Positions 52,639-59,950 of a stretch of DNA of 64,000 bases are shown in pieces. A program made the translations under genes and the position numbers. The stretch is from Pedobacter sp014947265. GTDB lineage: Bacteria; Bacteroidota; Bacteroidia; Sphingobacteriales; Sphingobacteriaceae. Location: NCBI RefSeq assembly GCF_014947265.1, contig NZ_JADCNK010000010.1:62001-126000 (forward strand), in the 5' to 3' direction. Positions within the stretch are counted from its first letter, which is position 1. The number at the start of each line of letters is the position of its first letter. Under the pieces are notes generated by a model. It did not search any database and was not told the DNA's origin. It saw only the letters and a list, made by a program, of their open reading frames with translations.

Positions 52639-53572
52639 AGACATCATTCATTTTTTCACAGAGTTCTTCAATTTCATTTTTTTTAACAATTGTACTAAGC
52701 CATTTTTCAGGAATAGATTCAAAACCATAAATTAAACCTGCCAAACCACCTGTAATTGCCCCAGTTGTATCAGTATCGTCACCAAGATTAACTGCTTTTA
52801 GAACGGCATCCTGATAAGTTCCGGTAGTGAGGATACACCATAAGCTAGCCTCGAGACTGTGCAACACATAACCAGAAGAATAAATCTCGTTTTCTGGAAC
52901 CGTAGAGATATCATTCATCAAAACCCGTTTAAACAGATCAATTTCCTTTTGTTCAAAATCATTCTCTGCAATAAACTTTTTAAGCTTAATCTGAATATTA
53001 AAGTATGCCTCTCTTTTATCAATTCCTTTTAATAGTTCTAAGCCATAAACAACATAGATAAAACAGGCAAAAGCAGAACGGAAATGGGCATGGGTAATGG
53101 ATGAAACCTCTTTTACGCGGTTAAAAATAACCTTAAGATCCTTTTCATCCTGCAAATAAAACAACAAAGGCAAAATCCTCATTAAAGATCCATTTCCATT
53201 ATCCATTTCAGATGCTCCACCACATAAAATCGGATCAGCGCCATGCTTTATCATTTTAATGGCTTCATCTGTTGCTATACCGATGTCGAAAACTTTTCCA
53301 TGAGGGGTCCAAATCTCGGCATTAAACCACTGAAGGAATTTCTGTGCGATATTATCTAAATTATAACCACTACACAGGCTTTCGGCTAAGCAAAACGTAA
53401 GCGAGCTATCATCACTCCAGGTACCTAACGGCTGATCATGAACACCATACGCCTGCATATCCTTTACCGGAAATCTTTTTAAAAATTCCCTTTTCTTAAA
53501 TTCTACTGGCACTCCCAATGCATCGCCAACTACCAGGCCGAATATTGAACTATGGATAACTGTGGTTTTCAT
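52619..53572 (-). CDS. ADP-ribosylglycohydrolase (DraG/ARH family)
   Basis: Enzyme of 317 residues that removes ADP-ribose from proteins or other acceptors. The Mg-binding motifs are visible: SIFGLVVGDALGVPVEF, GTWSDDSSLTFCLAESL and the late LGDDTDTTGAITGGLAGL. Length and motif order are normal. It overlaps the NADAR gene and follows the deoxyribosyltransferase-like gene by 11 bp. Confidence 0.94.
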   Translation of the reverse strand: MKTTVIHSSIFGLVVGDALGVPVEFKKREFLKRFPVKDMQAYGVHDQPLGTWSDDSSLTFCLAESLCSGYNLDNIAQKFLQWFNAEIWTPHGKVFDIGIATDEAIKMIKHGADPILCGGASEMDNGNGSLMRILPLLFYLQDEKDLKVIFNRVKEVSSITHAHFRSAFACFIYVVYGLELLKGIDKREAYFNIQIKLKKFIAENDFEQKEIDLFKRVLMNDISTVPENEIYSSGYVLHSLEASLWCILTTGTYQDAVLKAVNLGDDTDTTGAITGGLAGLIYGFESIPEKWLSTIVKKNEIEELCEKMNDVYEKAEI

Positions 53573-53583
53573 TTTTTTTGAGT

Positions 53584-54069
53584 TTATTTAATATTTACAA
53601 ACTTTTTAAGCTTTGCAATTACAGCAGCGCTAAGCTCATCGAAGGTAACGTACTGGTCAATTCCTTTCCTTTTACAAACGATATCAATATTCCCTTTTCT
53701 CCAAAACCCTTCTTCACAACAAACCATTAATTTGCCAGAATCAGCGAATAAACCTAACTCCATCATCGAAATTGGCGATTTGGAATTCGCTTCAAGGAAC
53801 AACAAAATCACATCAGCATTTTCCATGGCATCTAATTCCCAATTCACCTGCTCACTAAACTGTTTATTTTCGATACTCTGTGTCCAGGTGTGATCCCAGG
53901 ATTTTCTTCTTGGATTGAAAACGATTACATCATCCAAAGTTTTTTCTTTATTGGCCTGATCAATAAATTTCTGTTGCCAATCAATCGAATGCCCCATGTC
54001 GATTGTTCCTGCTAGGAATACCGATACATTTGATGGTGCAAGAATCGCTGGTGGAAGTATCGTTCTCAT
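53584..54069 (-). CDS. Nucleoside 2-deoxyribosyltransferase-like protein
   Basis: Protein of 161 residues with the nucleoside-deoxyribosyltransferase-like fold: VSVFLAGTIDMG at the start, QVNWELDAMENADVILLFLE in the middle and SPISMMELGLFADSGKLMV with the likely catalytic Glu. Relatives cleave or transfer N-glycosidic bonds of nucleosides or nucleotides. Some recent family members cleave NAD+-like or nucleotide substrates, but the activity here is unknown. Six bases separate it from the PRPP-synthetase-like gene. Confidence 0.85.
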   Translation of the reverse strand: MRTILPPAILAPSNVSVFLAGTIDMGHSIDWQQKFIDQANKEKTLDDVIVFNPRRKSWDHTWTQSIENKQFSEQVNWELDAMENADVILLFLEANSKSPISMMELGLFADSGKLMVCCEEGFWRKGNIDIVCKRKGIDQYVTFDELSAAVIAKLKKFVNIK

Positions 54070-54075
54070 ATTATT

Positions 54076-54909
54076 TTATAAAATTTCCAATAGTTTTATT
54101 TGTGTTACCCCTTCATGATCAACTTCTTTGATCGAATCTGTTGTAAAAATTTGCTCGAAATACTTACCTAATTCATCAAAGCCTTTGCTAAATATGCCGT
54201 GACTAATCGCTAAATAAAGTTTGCCGGCATTTTTAGCTTTTAATGCTTCTGCCAAGCCGATAAATGTACCGCCACCATCACAGATATCATCCACAATCAA
54301 ACAATCGGCACCAGCTAAATCTTCAGCATATACTTTAAATCCCGAAAGTTTTCCCGTTTTCACATCGCGGCTTTTTGAACACTCTACCACTTCTGCACCA
54401 CCTAAAAATTCAGATACTTTATAAATTTTCTTTAAAGCACCACCATCAGGAGAAATGAGTTTTACTTCAGTTCCAATTTTTGCAGTTACCTGTTTTATAA
54501 ATTCGTGATTGGAAACTGTCACACAGTTATTGAGCAAGGCTGGCGTTACTTCGCTATGCGGATCAAAAACGGTAACACTTGCCAAAGCCATGGCATTAAT
54601 GATATCAGCATAAACTTTCACCGATAAAGGCTCACCAGGAATCATTACCCGATCTTGCCTTGCTGCCGGAAAATATGGAATAAAAAGTTCGATTTCTTTT
54701 ACGCCCATTCTTCTCAAGGCATCAACCGTAATGCAGATCATACCTAAATCATTAAAAGAATTTATTCGGTGTGTAATGGTAACCGGAAGGCTGGCATCAA
54801 AATTATTTGAAATTTTAATGTGTGGTTCGCCACCTGCAAATAAGAAAGATTTGTATTCGATTAAGTTATTTTCGCCTAGCGGAGTAAAACTTGGATTAAG
54901 ATTCAACAT
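54076..54909 (-). CDS. prs: Short PRPP-synthetase-like enzyme
   Basis: Protein of 277 residues, shorter than a standard PRPP synthetase (about 310). Motifs: ELFIPYFPAARQDRVMIPGE, VTVFDPHSEVTPALL (ribose-phosphate region, about residues 113-125) and LIVDDICDGGGTFIG (PRPP loop, about residues 204-216). It should transfer pyrophosphate from ATP to ribose 5-phosphate, feeding nadV with PRPP. It may instead act on ADP-ribose, as the Adps enzyme of the phage NAD+ reconstitution pathway NARP1 does; the sequence alone does not decide. It is the first gene behind the two NrtR-type sites. Confidence 0.85.
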   Translation of the reverse strand: MLNLNPSFTPLGENNLIEYKSFLFAGGEPHIKISNNFDASLPVTITHRINSFNDLGMICITVDALRRMGVKEIELFIPYFPAARQDRVMIPGEPLSVKVYADIINAMALASVTVFDPHSEVTPALLNNCVTVSNHEFIKQVTAKIGTEVKLISPDGGALKKIYKVSEFLGGAEVVECSKSRDVKTGKLSGFKVYAEDLAGADCLIVDDICDGGGTFIGLAEALKAKNAGKLYLAISHGIFSKGFDELGKYFEQIFTTDSIKEVDHEGVTQIKLLEIL

Positions 54910-54936
54910 ATATTTGCGTATTATTTACACAAATAT
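54910..54936 (-). promoter_or_regulatory. NrtR-type operator over the prs promoter
   Basis: ATATTTGCGTA (54910-54920) and TACACAAATAT (54926-54936) form an inverted repeat, 10 of 11 positions matching, 5-bp spacer. On the minus strand the -7 element TATATTTG (54930-54937) lies inside it, and a TTTG -33 element is 18 nt further upstream. Binding here would block transcription of the whole cluster. Assignment to the adjacent Nudix regulator is inferred. Confidence 0.7.
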
Positions 54937-54964
54937 AAAAATCATTTTTAGAATACAAAAAATT

Positions 54965-54987
54965 ATTTGTGTTTATTTTACGCAAAC
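54965..54987 (-). promoter_or_regulatory. Second NrtR-type site upstream of prs
   Basis: ATTTGTGTT - 5 bp - TACGCAAAC, a weaker inverted repeat of the same kind (6 of 9), 55 bp upstream centre-to-centre from the first and overlapping the end of the regulator gene. Confidence 0.55.
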
Positions 54988-55670
54988 CTAATATCGAACT
55001 GGAAATTTCCCTTTAAAAGCTGGTTATATTTTGTCTTATCGAAGGTGAAAAGTTTGCCTGGTCTGCCACTGGCACCCATTTTAACCACTTTATCGGTTTC
55101 TGTAACAATTCCAAAACTTAGAATTTTTTTTCTGAAATTTCGTCGGTCTATATCTCTTTCTAAAATGGAGCAATACAGATTTTCAAGATCGGAAAAGAGA
55201 AATTCCTGATCCAACAGATCAAAACCGATCGGTTGGTATGTGAGTTTGCTTTTTAAACGTTGATGAGCGAGATTAACCATTTCATTGTGATCGTAGCCCA
55301 ACTTTGGAATTTGAGCAACAGGAAACCACCTGGCATCTTTAGCATCAGTATCGGCTTTTAACACAAAATTTTTAGGATTAACCAGTGCAAAGTAAGCGAC
55401 AGAAATTACCCTAAATCGTTCGTCACGGTGAATATCATCACCAAAAGTACCCAATTGCTCCAGGTAATTTACGGTTATGCCGGCCTCTTCTTTAAGTTCT
55501 CGCTCAACTGCCATAAGCAATGGCTCGTTGTTTAAAATAAATCCACCTGGTAAAACCCATCTATCGGTCAGTTTACCAAATCGCTGCTGAACAGCCAACA
55601 CATAAAGTGTTCCTTTTTCGTAGCCAAAAACAATGGCATCAACAGCAATTTTAATATTTTGATCGATCAT
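54978..55670 (-). CDS. nrtR: NrtR-type Nudix transcriptional regulator
   Basis: Protein of 230 residues: an N-terminal Nudix domain, then a C-terminal winged helix typical of the NrtR/AraR regulators. The Nudix box is intact (G5xE7xREL.EE.G pattern in GGFILNNEP... RELKEEAGI), so it may still cleave ADP-ribose, unlike many regulators with a degraded box. The DNA-binding part includes YCSILERDIDRRNFRKKILS. NrtR repressors control NAD+ genes and respond to ADP-ribose or NAD+. Two palindromic sites follow it, in front of prs. Its own -7 element TAACTTTG is at 55695-55702. Confidence 0.9.
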   Translation of the reverse strand: MIDQNIKIAVDAIVFGYEKGTLYVLAVQQRFGKLTDRWVLPGGFILNNEPLLMAVERELKEEAGITVNYLEQLGTFGDDIHRDERFRVISVAYFALVNPKNFVLKADTDAKDARWFPVAQIPKLGYDHNEMVNLAHQRLKSKLTYQPIGFDLLDQEFLFSDLENLYCSILERDIDRRNFRKKILSFGIVTETDKVVKMGASGRPGKLFTFDKTKYNQLLKGNFQFDIRFA

Positions 55671-55741
55671 CCCTTAATTTATGTTAAAACAACACAAAGT
55701 TAATCGTTTTAACCAAGAAGATCGAAACTGTTGATTAAATT

Positions 55742-57304
55742 CTACCTGAACTTTTTCATTGCAGTCCAAAGTTTTTCATCCATACCATACACATCAGGTC
55801 TGTATTCGATCCTGTCATTTTGCGACCAGGCAGTGATATAGGTAATGATTAATGGAACATTTTTCTTTGGGGCAAACCAAGCTGGTTTTAATTGAAATGC
55901 TTTAGTGGTATCTGCCTTTTGGGCCATGCGCTTTTTATACCATTTCATATGCGTACTATCTATCGGTGGTAAATCTACCTCTGCCCTAAGCTTATCATAC
56001 GCATAAGAATCTTTCACCAAAAGTGCGGCAAATTCTAACGGCTTTTCGATGCGTACACAGCCGTGACTAATCGCTCTATTGGTTAGGTTAAATCCGTTCT
56101 TATTATTGGTATCGTGCAGGTAAATACTCGAGCTGTTATCGAAGATAAATTTGAACTTCCCTAAGGCATTTCCACCACCTGATCCCTGCTTAAATTTGAA
56201 GGGCAATTTATCACGAGAATACCTGTTCCAATTGATGGTATCAGGCTCACCAATTAGCTTGTCTTTATAGTAAACTTTAATGTTGCTGTTCGATAAATAA
56301 TAAGGATCTTTTCTTGCCATCCAATAGATCTCACTTTGTGCAATACTTACCGGAATATTCCAGATTGGATTGGCCTGAATGGAATTGATTTTACTGAACA
56401 ATAATGGTGTCTCATGATTCTTCGGTTTGTCATCTAAATTACCCGATTTTGCAAAGGCTTTTAGCTTATCTTCATAACCATTCTCACGCTTGCCACCAAC
56501 ACAAACTTTCATCGTAATTACGGTATCTGTTTTATCGAGCCAGGTTAATCTAAAATCAGGAATATTTACCTGCACATAGTTACCTCCCGTCTCTGGCATT
56601 TTCCAACGGAAACGTTCCATATTCAATAATAAAATACGCTTCTCACTTTCCACATCTGTATTTAAATAGGCAGACTGTAAAGCTTTATATTGAACAGATT
56701 TTGGTTGAACAGATCTTAAGGTATCCAAAAGACTTTTACCACTTAAAAGATTAATCATCCCCAAGCTGTCAGGGCGTTTTACTTTAATGTAATAACGCGA
56801 AAAGATAGTTCGGGGATTTACGACCCCATATTTAAGGTAATTATTATAGTTTAAATAAGCATTTGCCGAAAGCAGCTCTAATTTGGCAATTACAGGATAA
56901 CTTTCCTCAACTTTTTTAAACTTATTGGCGGCTAATACTGCTAACAAGCTTTTAATTTCATCTCCTTTAAAGATCTTTGGGTTAAAGCCATGCACCTTGC
57001 TTTGATCTAAATAACTCACTAATGAATCTAATTCTCCATTAATATAGAATTGCGTAACCAACTTAGGTTGAGCATTATTATTGGCATAAAATGCTTTTAT
57101 AGTTTTAGGATTAACGAACTTGCCCGAAAGACTGTCCATTGTTTTCACAAAAATACTATCATAAGCTACAGTATCGAAATCTTTGTAGATTTTATTCTTA
57201 AAATGCTCAGAAAGCACTTTCCCAATCTCTGGTGGGCTTTTAAACCACCCACAGGCAGAAATGAACAAAACAAAGGGCAGAATTAGAAAGCGAAACTTTT
57301 TCAA
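55742..57304 (-). CDS. Lipoprotein L,D-transpeptidase (YcbB/LdtD type)
   Basis: Periplasmic peptidoglycan cross-linking enzyme of 520 residues with lipobox ISAC (Cys18). The long N-terminal helical scaffold is followed by a YkuD catalytic domain; the active site SHGCVRIEKP (Cys at about residue 415) is complete, with ETPLLFSKINS and IYLHDTNNKNGF upstream. Length and domain order match YcbB-type enzymes, which have an extra domain inserted in the catalytic fold. It is divergent from the histidine operon. Confidence 0.9.
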   Translation of the reverse strand: MKKFRFLILPFVLFISACGWFKSPPEIGKVLSEHFKNKIYKDFDTVAYDSIFVKTMDSLSGKFVNPKTIKAFYANNNAQPKLVTQFYINGELDSLVSYLDQSKVHGFNPKIFKGDEIKSLLAVLAANKFKKVEESYPVIAKLELLSANAYLNYNNYLKYGVVNPRTIFSRYYIKVKRPDSLGMINLLSGKSLLDTLRSVQPKSVQYKALQSAYLNTDVESEKRILLLNMERFRWKMPETGGNYVQVNIPDFRLTWLDKTDTVITMKVCVGGKRENGYEDKLKAFAKSGNLDDKPKNHETPLLFSKINSIQANPIWNIPVSIAQSEIYWMARKDPYYLSNSNIKVYYKDKLIGEPDTINWNRYSRDKLPFKFKQGSGGGNALGKFKFIFDNSSSIYLHDTNNKNGFNLTNRAISHGCVRIEKPLEFAALLVKDSYAYDKLRAEVDLPPIDSTHMKWYKKRMAQKADTTKAFQLKPAWFAPKKNVPLIITYITAWSQNDRIEYRPDVYGMDEKLWTAMKKFR

Positions 57305-57353
57305 AAGAGTAAGATTTTAATACAAAATATGGGTTATTAGCAATAAAAACAGC

Positions 57354-57383
57354 ATAATGGCAAATTAAGTGCCATTATTTTTT
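57354..57383 (+). terminator. Terminator-like hairpin upstream of the his promoter
   Basis: ATAATGGCA / TGCCATTAT, 9 bp, 7-nt loop, followed by a T run on the + strand. Placed before the his promoter, it may insulate the operon from upstream transcription. Confidence 0.55.
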
Positions 57384-57410
57384 GTTTTATCATTTCAAAC
57401 ACTATATTTG
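57381..57410 (+). promoter_or_regulatory. Promoter of the histidine operon
   Basis: TTTG (57381-57384), 18-nt spacer, TATATTTG (57403-57410). The predicted transcript starts about 40 bp before the leader peptide; CCAGT...ACTGG (57411-57442) can form a 5' hairpin. Confidence 0.7.
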
Positions 57411-57454
57411 CCAGTGCTTATCAGCTAACGTATTGATACTGGCAGAAATAATTT

Positions 57455-57502
57455 ATGAATTTAACTTTGAACCATCACTTACATTTACACCATCGCCGAT
57501 AG
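57455..57502 (+). CDS. hisL: Histidine-operon leader peptide
   Basis: ATG-initiated frame of 15 codons, MNLTLNHHLHLHHRR, then TAG. Five of the codons are His, four of them CAT/CAC arranged in two pairs, exactly what a histidine attenuator needs: ribosome stalling on His codons when charged tRNA-His is scarce. It lies 45 bp after the promoter and 77 bp before hisG. It is too short for normal gene callers. Confidence 0.8.
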   Translation: MNLTLNHHLHLHHRR

Positions 57503-57541
57503 GCGATATGATATGTTTGTTTTGTACTTCAAAACTTTTTT
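57492..57541 (+). promoter_or_regulatory. Attenuator-like hairpins between hisL and hisG
   Basis: Two hairpins follow the leader: ATCGCC / GGCGAT (57492-57507), overlapping the leader stop, and GTTTTG / CAAAAC (57519-57535), followed by TTTTTT (57536-57541). The second has the form of a weak intrinsic terminator. The first could be the pause or antiterminator structure. The stem is only 6 bp and A/T-rich, so strength is uncertain. Confidence 0.6.
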
Positions 57542-57579
57542 CCGTAAAATAATTTCTTGTTCACTCTATATTCAATACT

Positions 57580-58431
57580 TTGAAAACACTTAAAATCGCT
57601 ATCCAGAAGTCGGGTAGGTTAAACGAAAAATCTGTAGAAATACTTAAAAACTGTGGTTTATCTTTCGAAAACTACAAAAGCTCACTCATCTCAACCGTTA
57701 CTAATTTTCCTTTAGAAATCCTTTTCCTTCGCGATGATGATATTCCTGAATATGTACAAGACGGCATTGCTGATCTGGGTATAGTTGGTGAAAATGTAAT
57801 TGTAGAAACCAAAGCCGAAGTAGATTATCTTCAAAAATTAGGCTTCGGAAAATGTACTTTAAAAATAGCTGTTCAGGCCACCAGCAATATTCAAAAACTG
57901 GAAGAATTGAACGGCAAAGCGATTGCTACTTCTTATCCCGTAATCCTCGAAAAATTCTTACAGGAAAAGGGTATTAAATCCGATATCAGAACCATTTCCG
58001 GATCGGTAGAAATTGGTCCTGGTTTAGGTTTAAGTGATGCCATTTTTGATATCGTATCAACAGGCGGAACATTGAAGAGCAATGGGCTAAAACCATTCGC
58101 TGATGTGATGCAATCTGAAGCGGTTTTAATCGGAAACAAATCGATAGCCGACAATCCGGAAGTTGCAGAATTGCTTCAACGTATCCGATCTGTACTCAGT
58201 GCAAAATCTAACAAATACGTGGTACTAAATGTATCAAAAGATAACCTTCAAAAAGTAGTCGATTTACTTCCAGGGGTAAAAAGTCCAACGGTAGTTCCGC
58301 TCTTCGAACCAAACTGGGTTGCTGTTCATTCTGTAATTGCCGAAGAAGATTTCTGGGATAAAATAAACAGCTTAAAAGCAGCAGGTGCCGAAGGTATTTT
58401 GGTTATGCCAATTGAGAAAATAATCAAGTAA
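57580..58431 (+). CDS. hisG: ATP phosphoribosyltransferase, long form
   Basis: First enzyme of histidine synthesis; condenses ATP and PRPP. Protein of 283 residues with the HisG catalytic core (LKIAIQKSGRLNEKS, DIVSTGGTLKSNGLKP with the PRPP loop) and the C-terminal ACT-like regulatory domain (GAEGILVMPIEKII), as in the long, histidine-inhibited form. The start codon is TTG at 57580, with no better ATG upstream in frame. It begins 38 bp after the attenuator. Confidence 0.95.
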   Translation: MKTLKIAIQKSGRLNEKSVEILKNCGLSFENYKSSLISTVTNFPLEILFLRDDDIPEYVQDGIADLGIVGENVIVETKAEVDYLQKLGFGKCTLKIAVQATSNIQKLEELNGKAIATSYPVILEKFLQEKGIKSDIRTISGSVEIGPGLGLSDAIFDIVSTGGTLKSNGLKPFADVMQSEAVLIGNKSIADNPEVAELLQRIRSVLSAKSNKYVVLNVSKDNLQKVVDLLPGVKSPTVVPLFEPNWVAVHSVIAEEDFWDKINSLKAAGAEGILVMPIEKIIK

Positions 58432-58480
58432 AATCGTTTAAATTCACATTAACTATTAGTTAATTTAAAATTATAAAACA

Positions 58481-59800
58481 TTGAAAATCTACAATTATAC
58501 AGATTTATCTAAATCAAAAATTGAAGAACTTTGTTCTAGGCAGATTGAAGACGATAAACTGGTTGAAGAACGGGTAACCGACATCATCAACACGGTAAAA
58601 AAAGATGGCGACCAGGCACTTTTCAACTTCGCCAAAGCATTTGATAAAGTTGATTTGGAGAAGCTGTTTTTAAATGCAGAAGAATTAAACGCAATTGCAT
58701 CTACCATACCAGCTGAAGCAAAAAATGCAATTGATACGGCTTATCAAAACATCAAAACTTTTCACCAATCGCAGTTAAAAACTGAGGACAAAATCGAAAC
58801 GATGCCAGGCGTTGTGTGCTGGCGAGAATCGAGGGCAATTGAAAAAGTGGGGCTTTATATCCCGGGAGGAACAGCTGTTCTACCGAGCACATTTTTAATG
58901 CTTGCCACACCTGCAATCATTGCAGGTTGTAAAGAAATCGTGGTGTGTTCTCCTCCACAAAGTGATGGCAAAACCAATTGTTATCTGGCTTACTGTGCCG
59001 TGCTGCTGGGGATTGAAAAATTATTCTTAATTGGCGGCGCCCAGGCCGTTGCGGCAATGGCCTTCGGAACGGAAAGCGTACCACAGGTATATAAGATCTT
59101 TGGTCCTGGCAACCGCTATGTAACCACAGCAAAAACGATGGTTCAAAGTAAAGTGGCCATCGATATGCCTGCCGGACCATCAGAAGTATTGGTCATTACC
59201 GATGAGACTGCCAATCCGTCATTTGTTGCTGCTGATCTACTTGCACAGGCAGAACATGGAGCTGATAGTCAGTCTATTTTAGTATCTACTTCTAATCAGA
59301 TCATCGCTGAAACCTTAAAAGCAATTGAAAATCAGCTTGCTATTCTTCCTAGGAAGGAGATCGCTGCTAAAGCAATAGCCAATTCTTATGCCGTTTTAGT
59401 TGAAAACCTGGATGAGGCAATGCAATTTTCGAATGAATATGCACCAGAGCACTTAATATTAGCTACGGAGCATTTCAAAAGCATAACTCCATTGATTATC
59501 AACGCAGGATCGGTATTTTTAGGCAACTTTACACCAGAGAGCGTTGGCGATTATGCCTCTGGAACCAACCATACTTTACCAACCAGTGGCTTTGCAAAAG
59601 CTTATTCTGGAGTATCTACCGATGCTTTTCTGAAAAAGATCACCTTTCAGCATCTATCGGCTGATGGATTAAATAACATTGGCGCTACAGTTGAAATACT
59701 AGCTGCCGCTGAAGGCCTGGAAGCACATAAAAATGCTGTTAGTATTAGATTGAACTTTGAGTCCGGAGTTGGAAGTCAGAAGTCAGAAGTCAGAAGATAA
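58481..59800 (+). CDS. hisD: Histidinol dehydrogenase
   Basis: Last enzyme of the pathway; oxidises histidinol to histidine with two NAD+. Motifs: GLYIPGGTAVLPSTFLM, GPGNRYVTTAKTMVQ, DMPAGPSEVLVITDE, AEHGADSQSILVS, NEYAPEHLILATEHF and YASGTNHTLPTSG, including the zinc ligands. Translation starts at TTG (58481). The last dozen residues (GVGSQKSEVRR) are encoded by a short tandem repeat and look like an added tail rather than part of the enzyme. Confidence 0.95.
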   Translation: MKIYNYTDLSKSKIEELCSRQIEDDKLVEERVTDIINTVKKDGDQALFNFAKAFDKVDLEKLFLNAEELNAIASTIPAEAKNAIDTAYQNIKTFHQSQLKTEDKIETMPGVVCWRESRAIEKVGLYIPGGTAVLPSTFLMLATPAIIAGCKEIVVCSPPQSDGKTNCYLAYCAVLLGIEKLFLIGGAQAVAAMAFGTESVPQVYKIFGPGNRYVTTAKTMVQSKVAIDMPAGPSEVLVITDETANPSFVAADLLAQAEHGADSQSILVSTSNQIIAETLKAIENQLAILPRKEIAAKAIANSYAVLVENLDEAMQFSNEYAPEHLILATEHFKSITPLIINAGSVFLGNFTPESVGDYASGTNHTLPTSGFAKAYSGVSTDAFLKKITFQHLSADGLNNIGATVEILAAAEGLEAHKNAVSIRLNFESGVGSQKSEVRR

Positions 59801-59950
59801 TAAACCATAAAATGAAAATCGGTGTAATCCCACAATCTGTGCAATCATACCGAAGGAAAAGAACAAAACAATCGGTGTAATCACATAATCTACGTAATCA
59901 AACCGAAGGAAAAAGAATTAAGTAATCTGTGCAATCATTTTAATTAACAT
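59765..59950 (+). repeat. Tandem repeats between hisD and hisC
   Basis: Two kinds: a 7-bp unit AAGTCAG repeated three times at the end of hisD (about 59773-59795), and a 53-bp unit beginning AATCGGTGTAATC at 59817 and again at 59870, with a partial third copy (AATCTGTGCAATCATTTTAA). They fill the gap to hisC. Confidence 0.75.

Noticed and set aside
48651..55670. Toxin/antitoxin system of the DarTG kind
   Set aside because: Macrodomain and NADAR proteins occur in such systems, but no ADP-ribosyltransferase toxin (DarT-like) is in the cluster, and nadV/prs/nrtR point to NAD+ metabolism.
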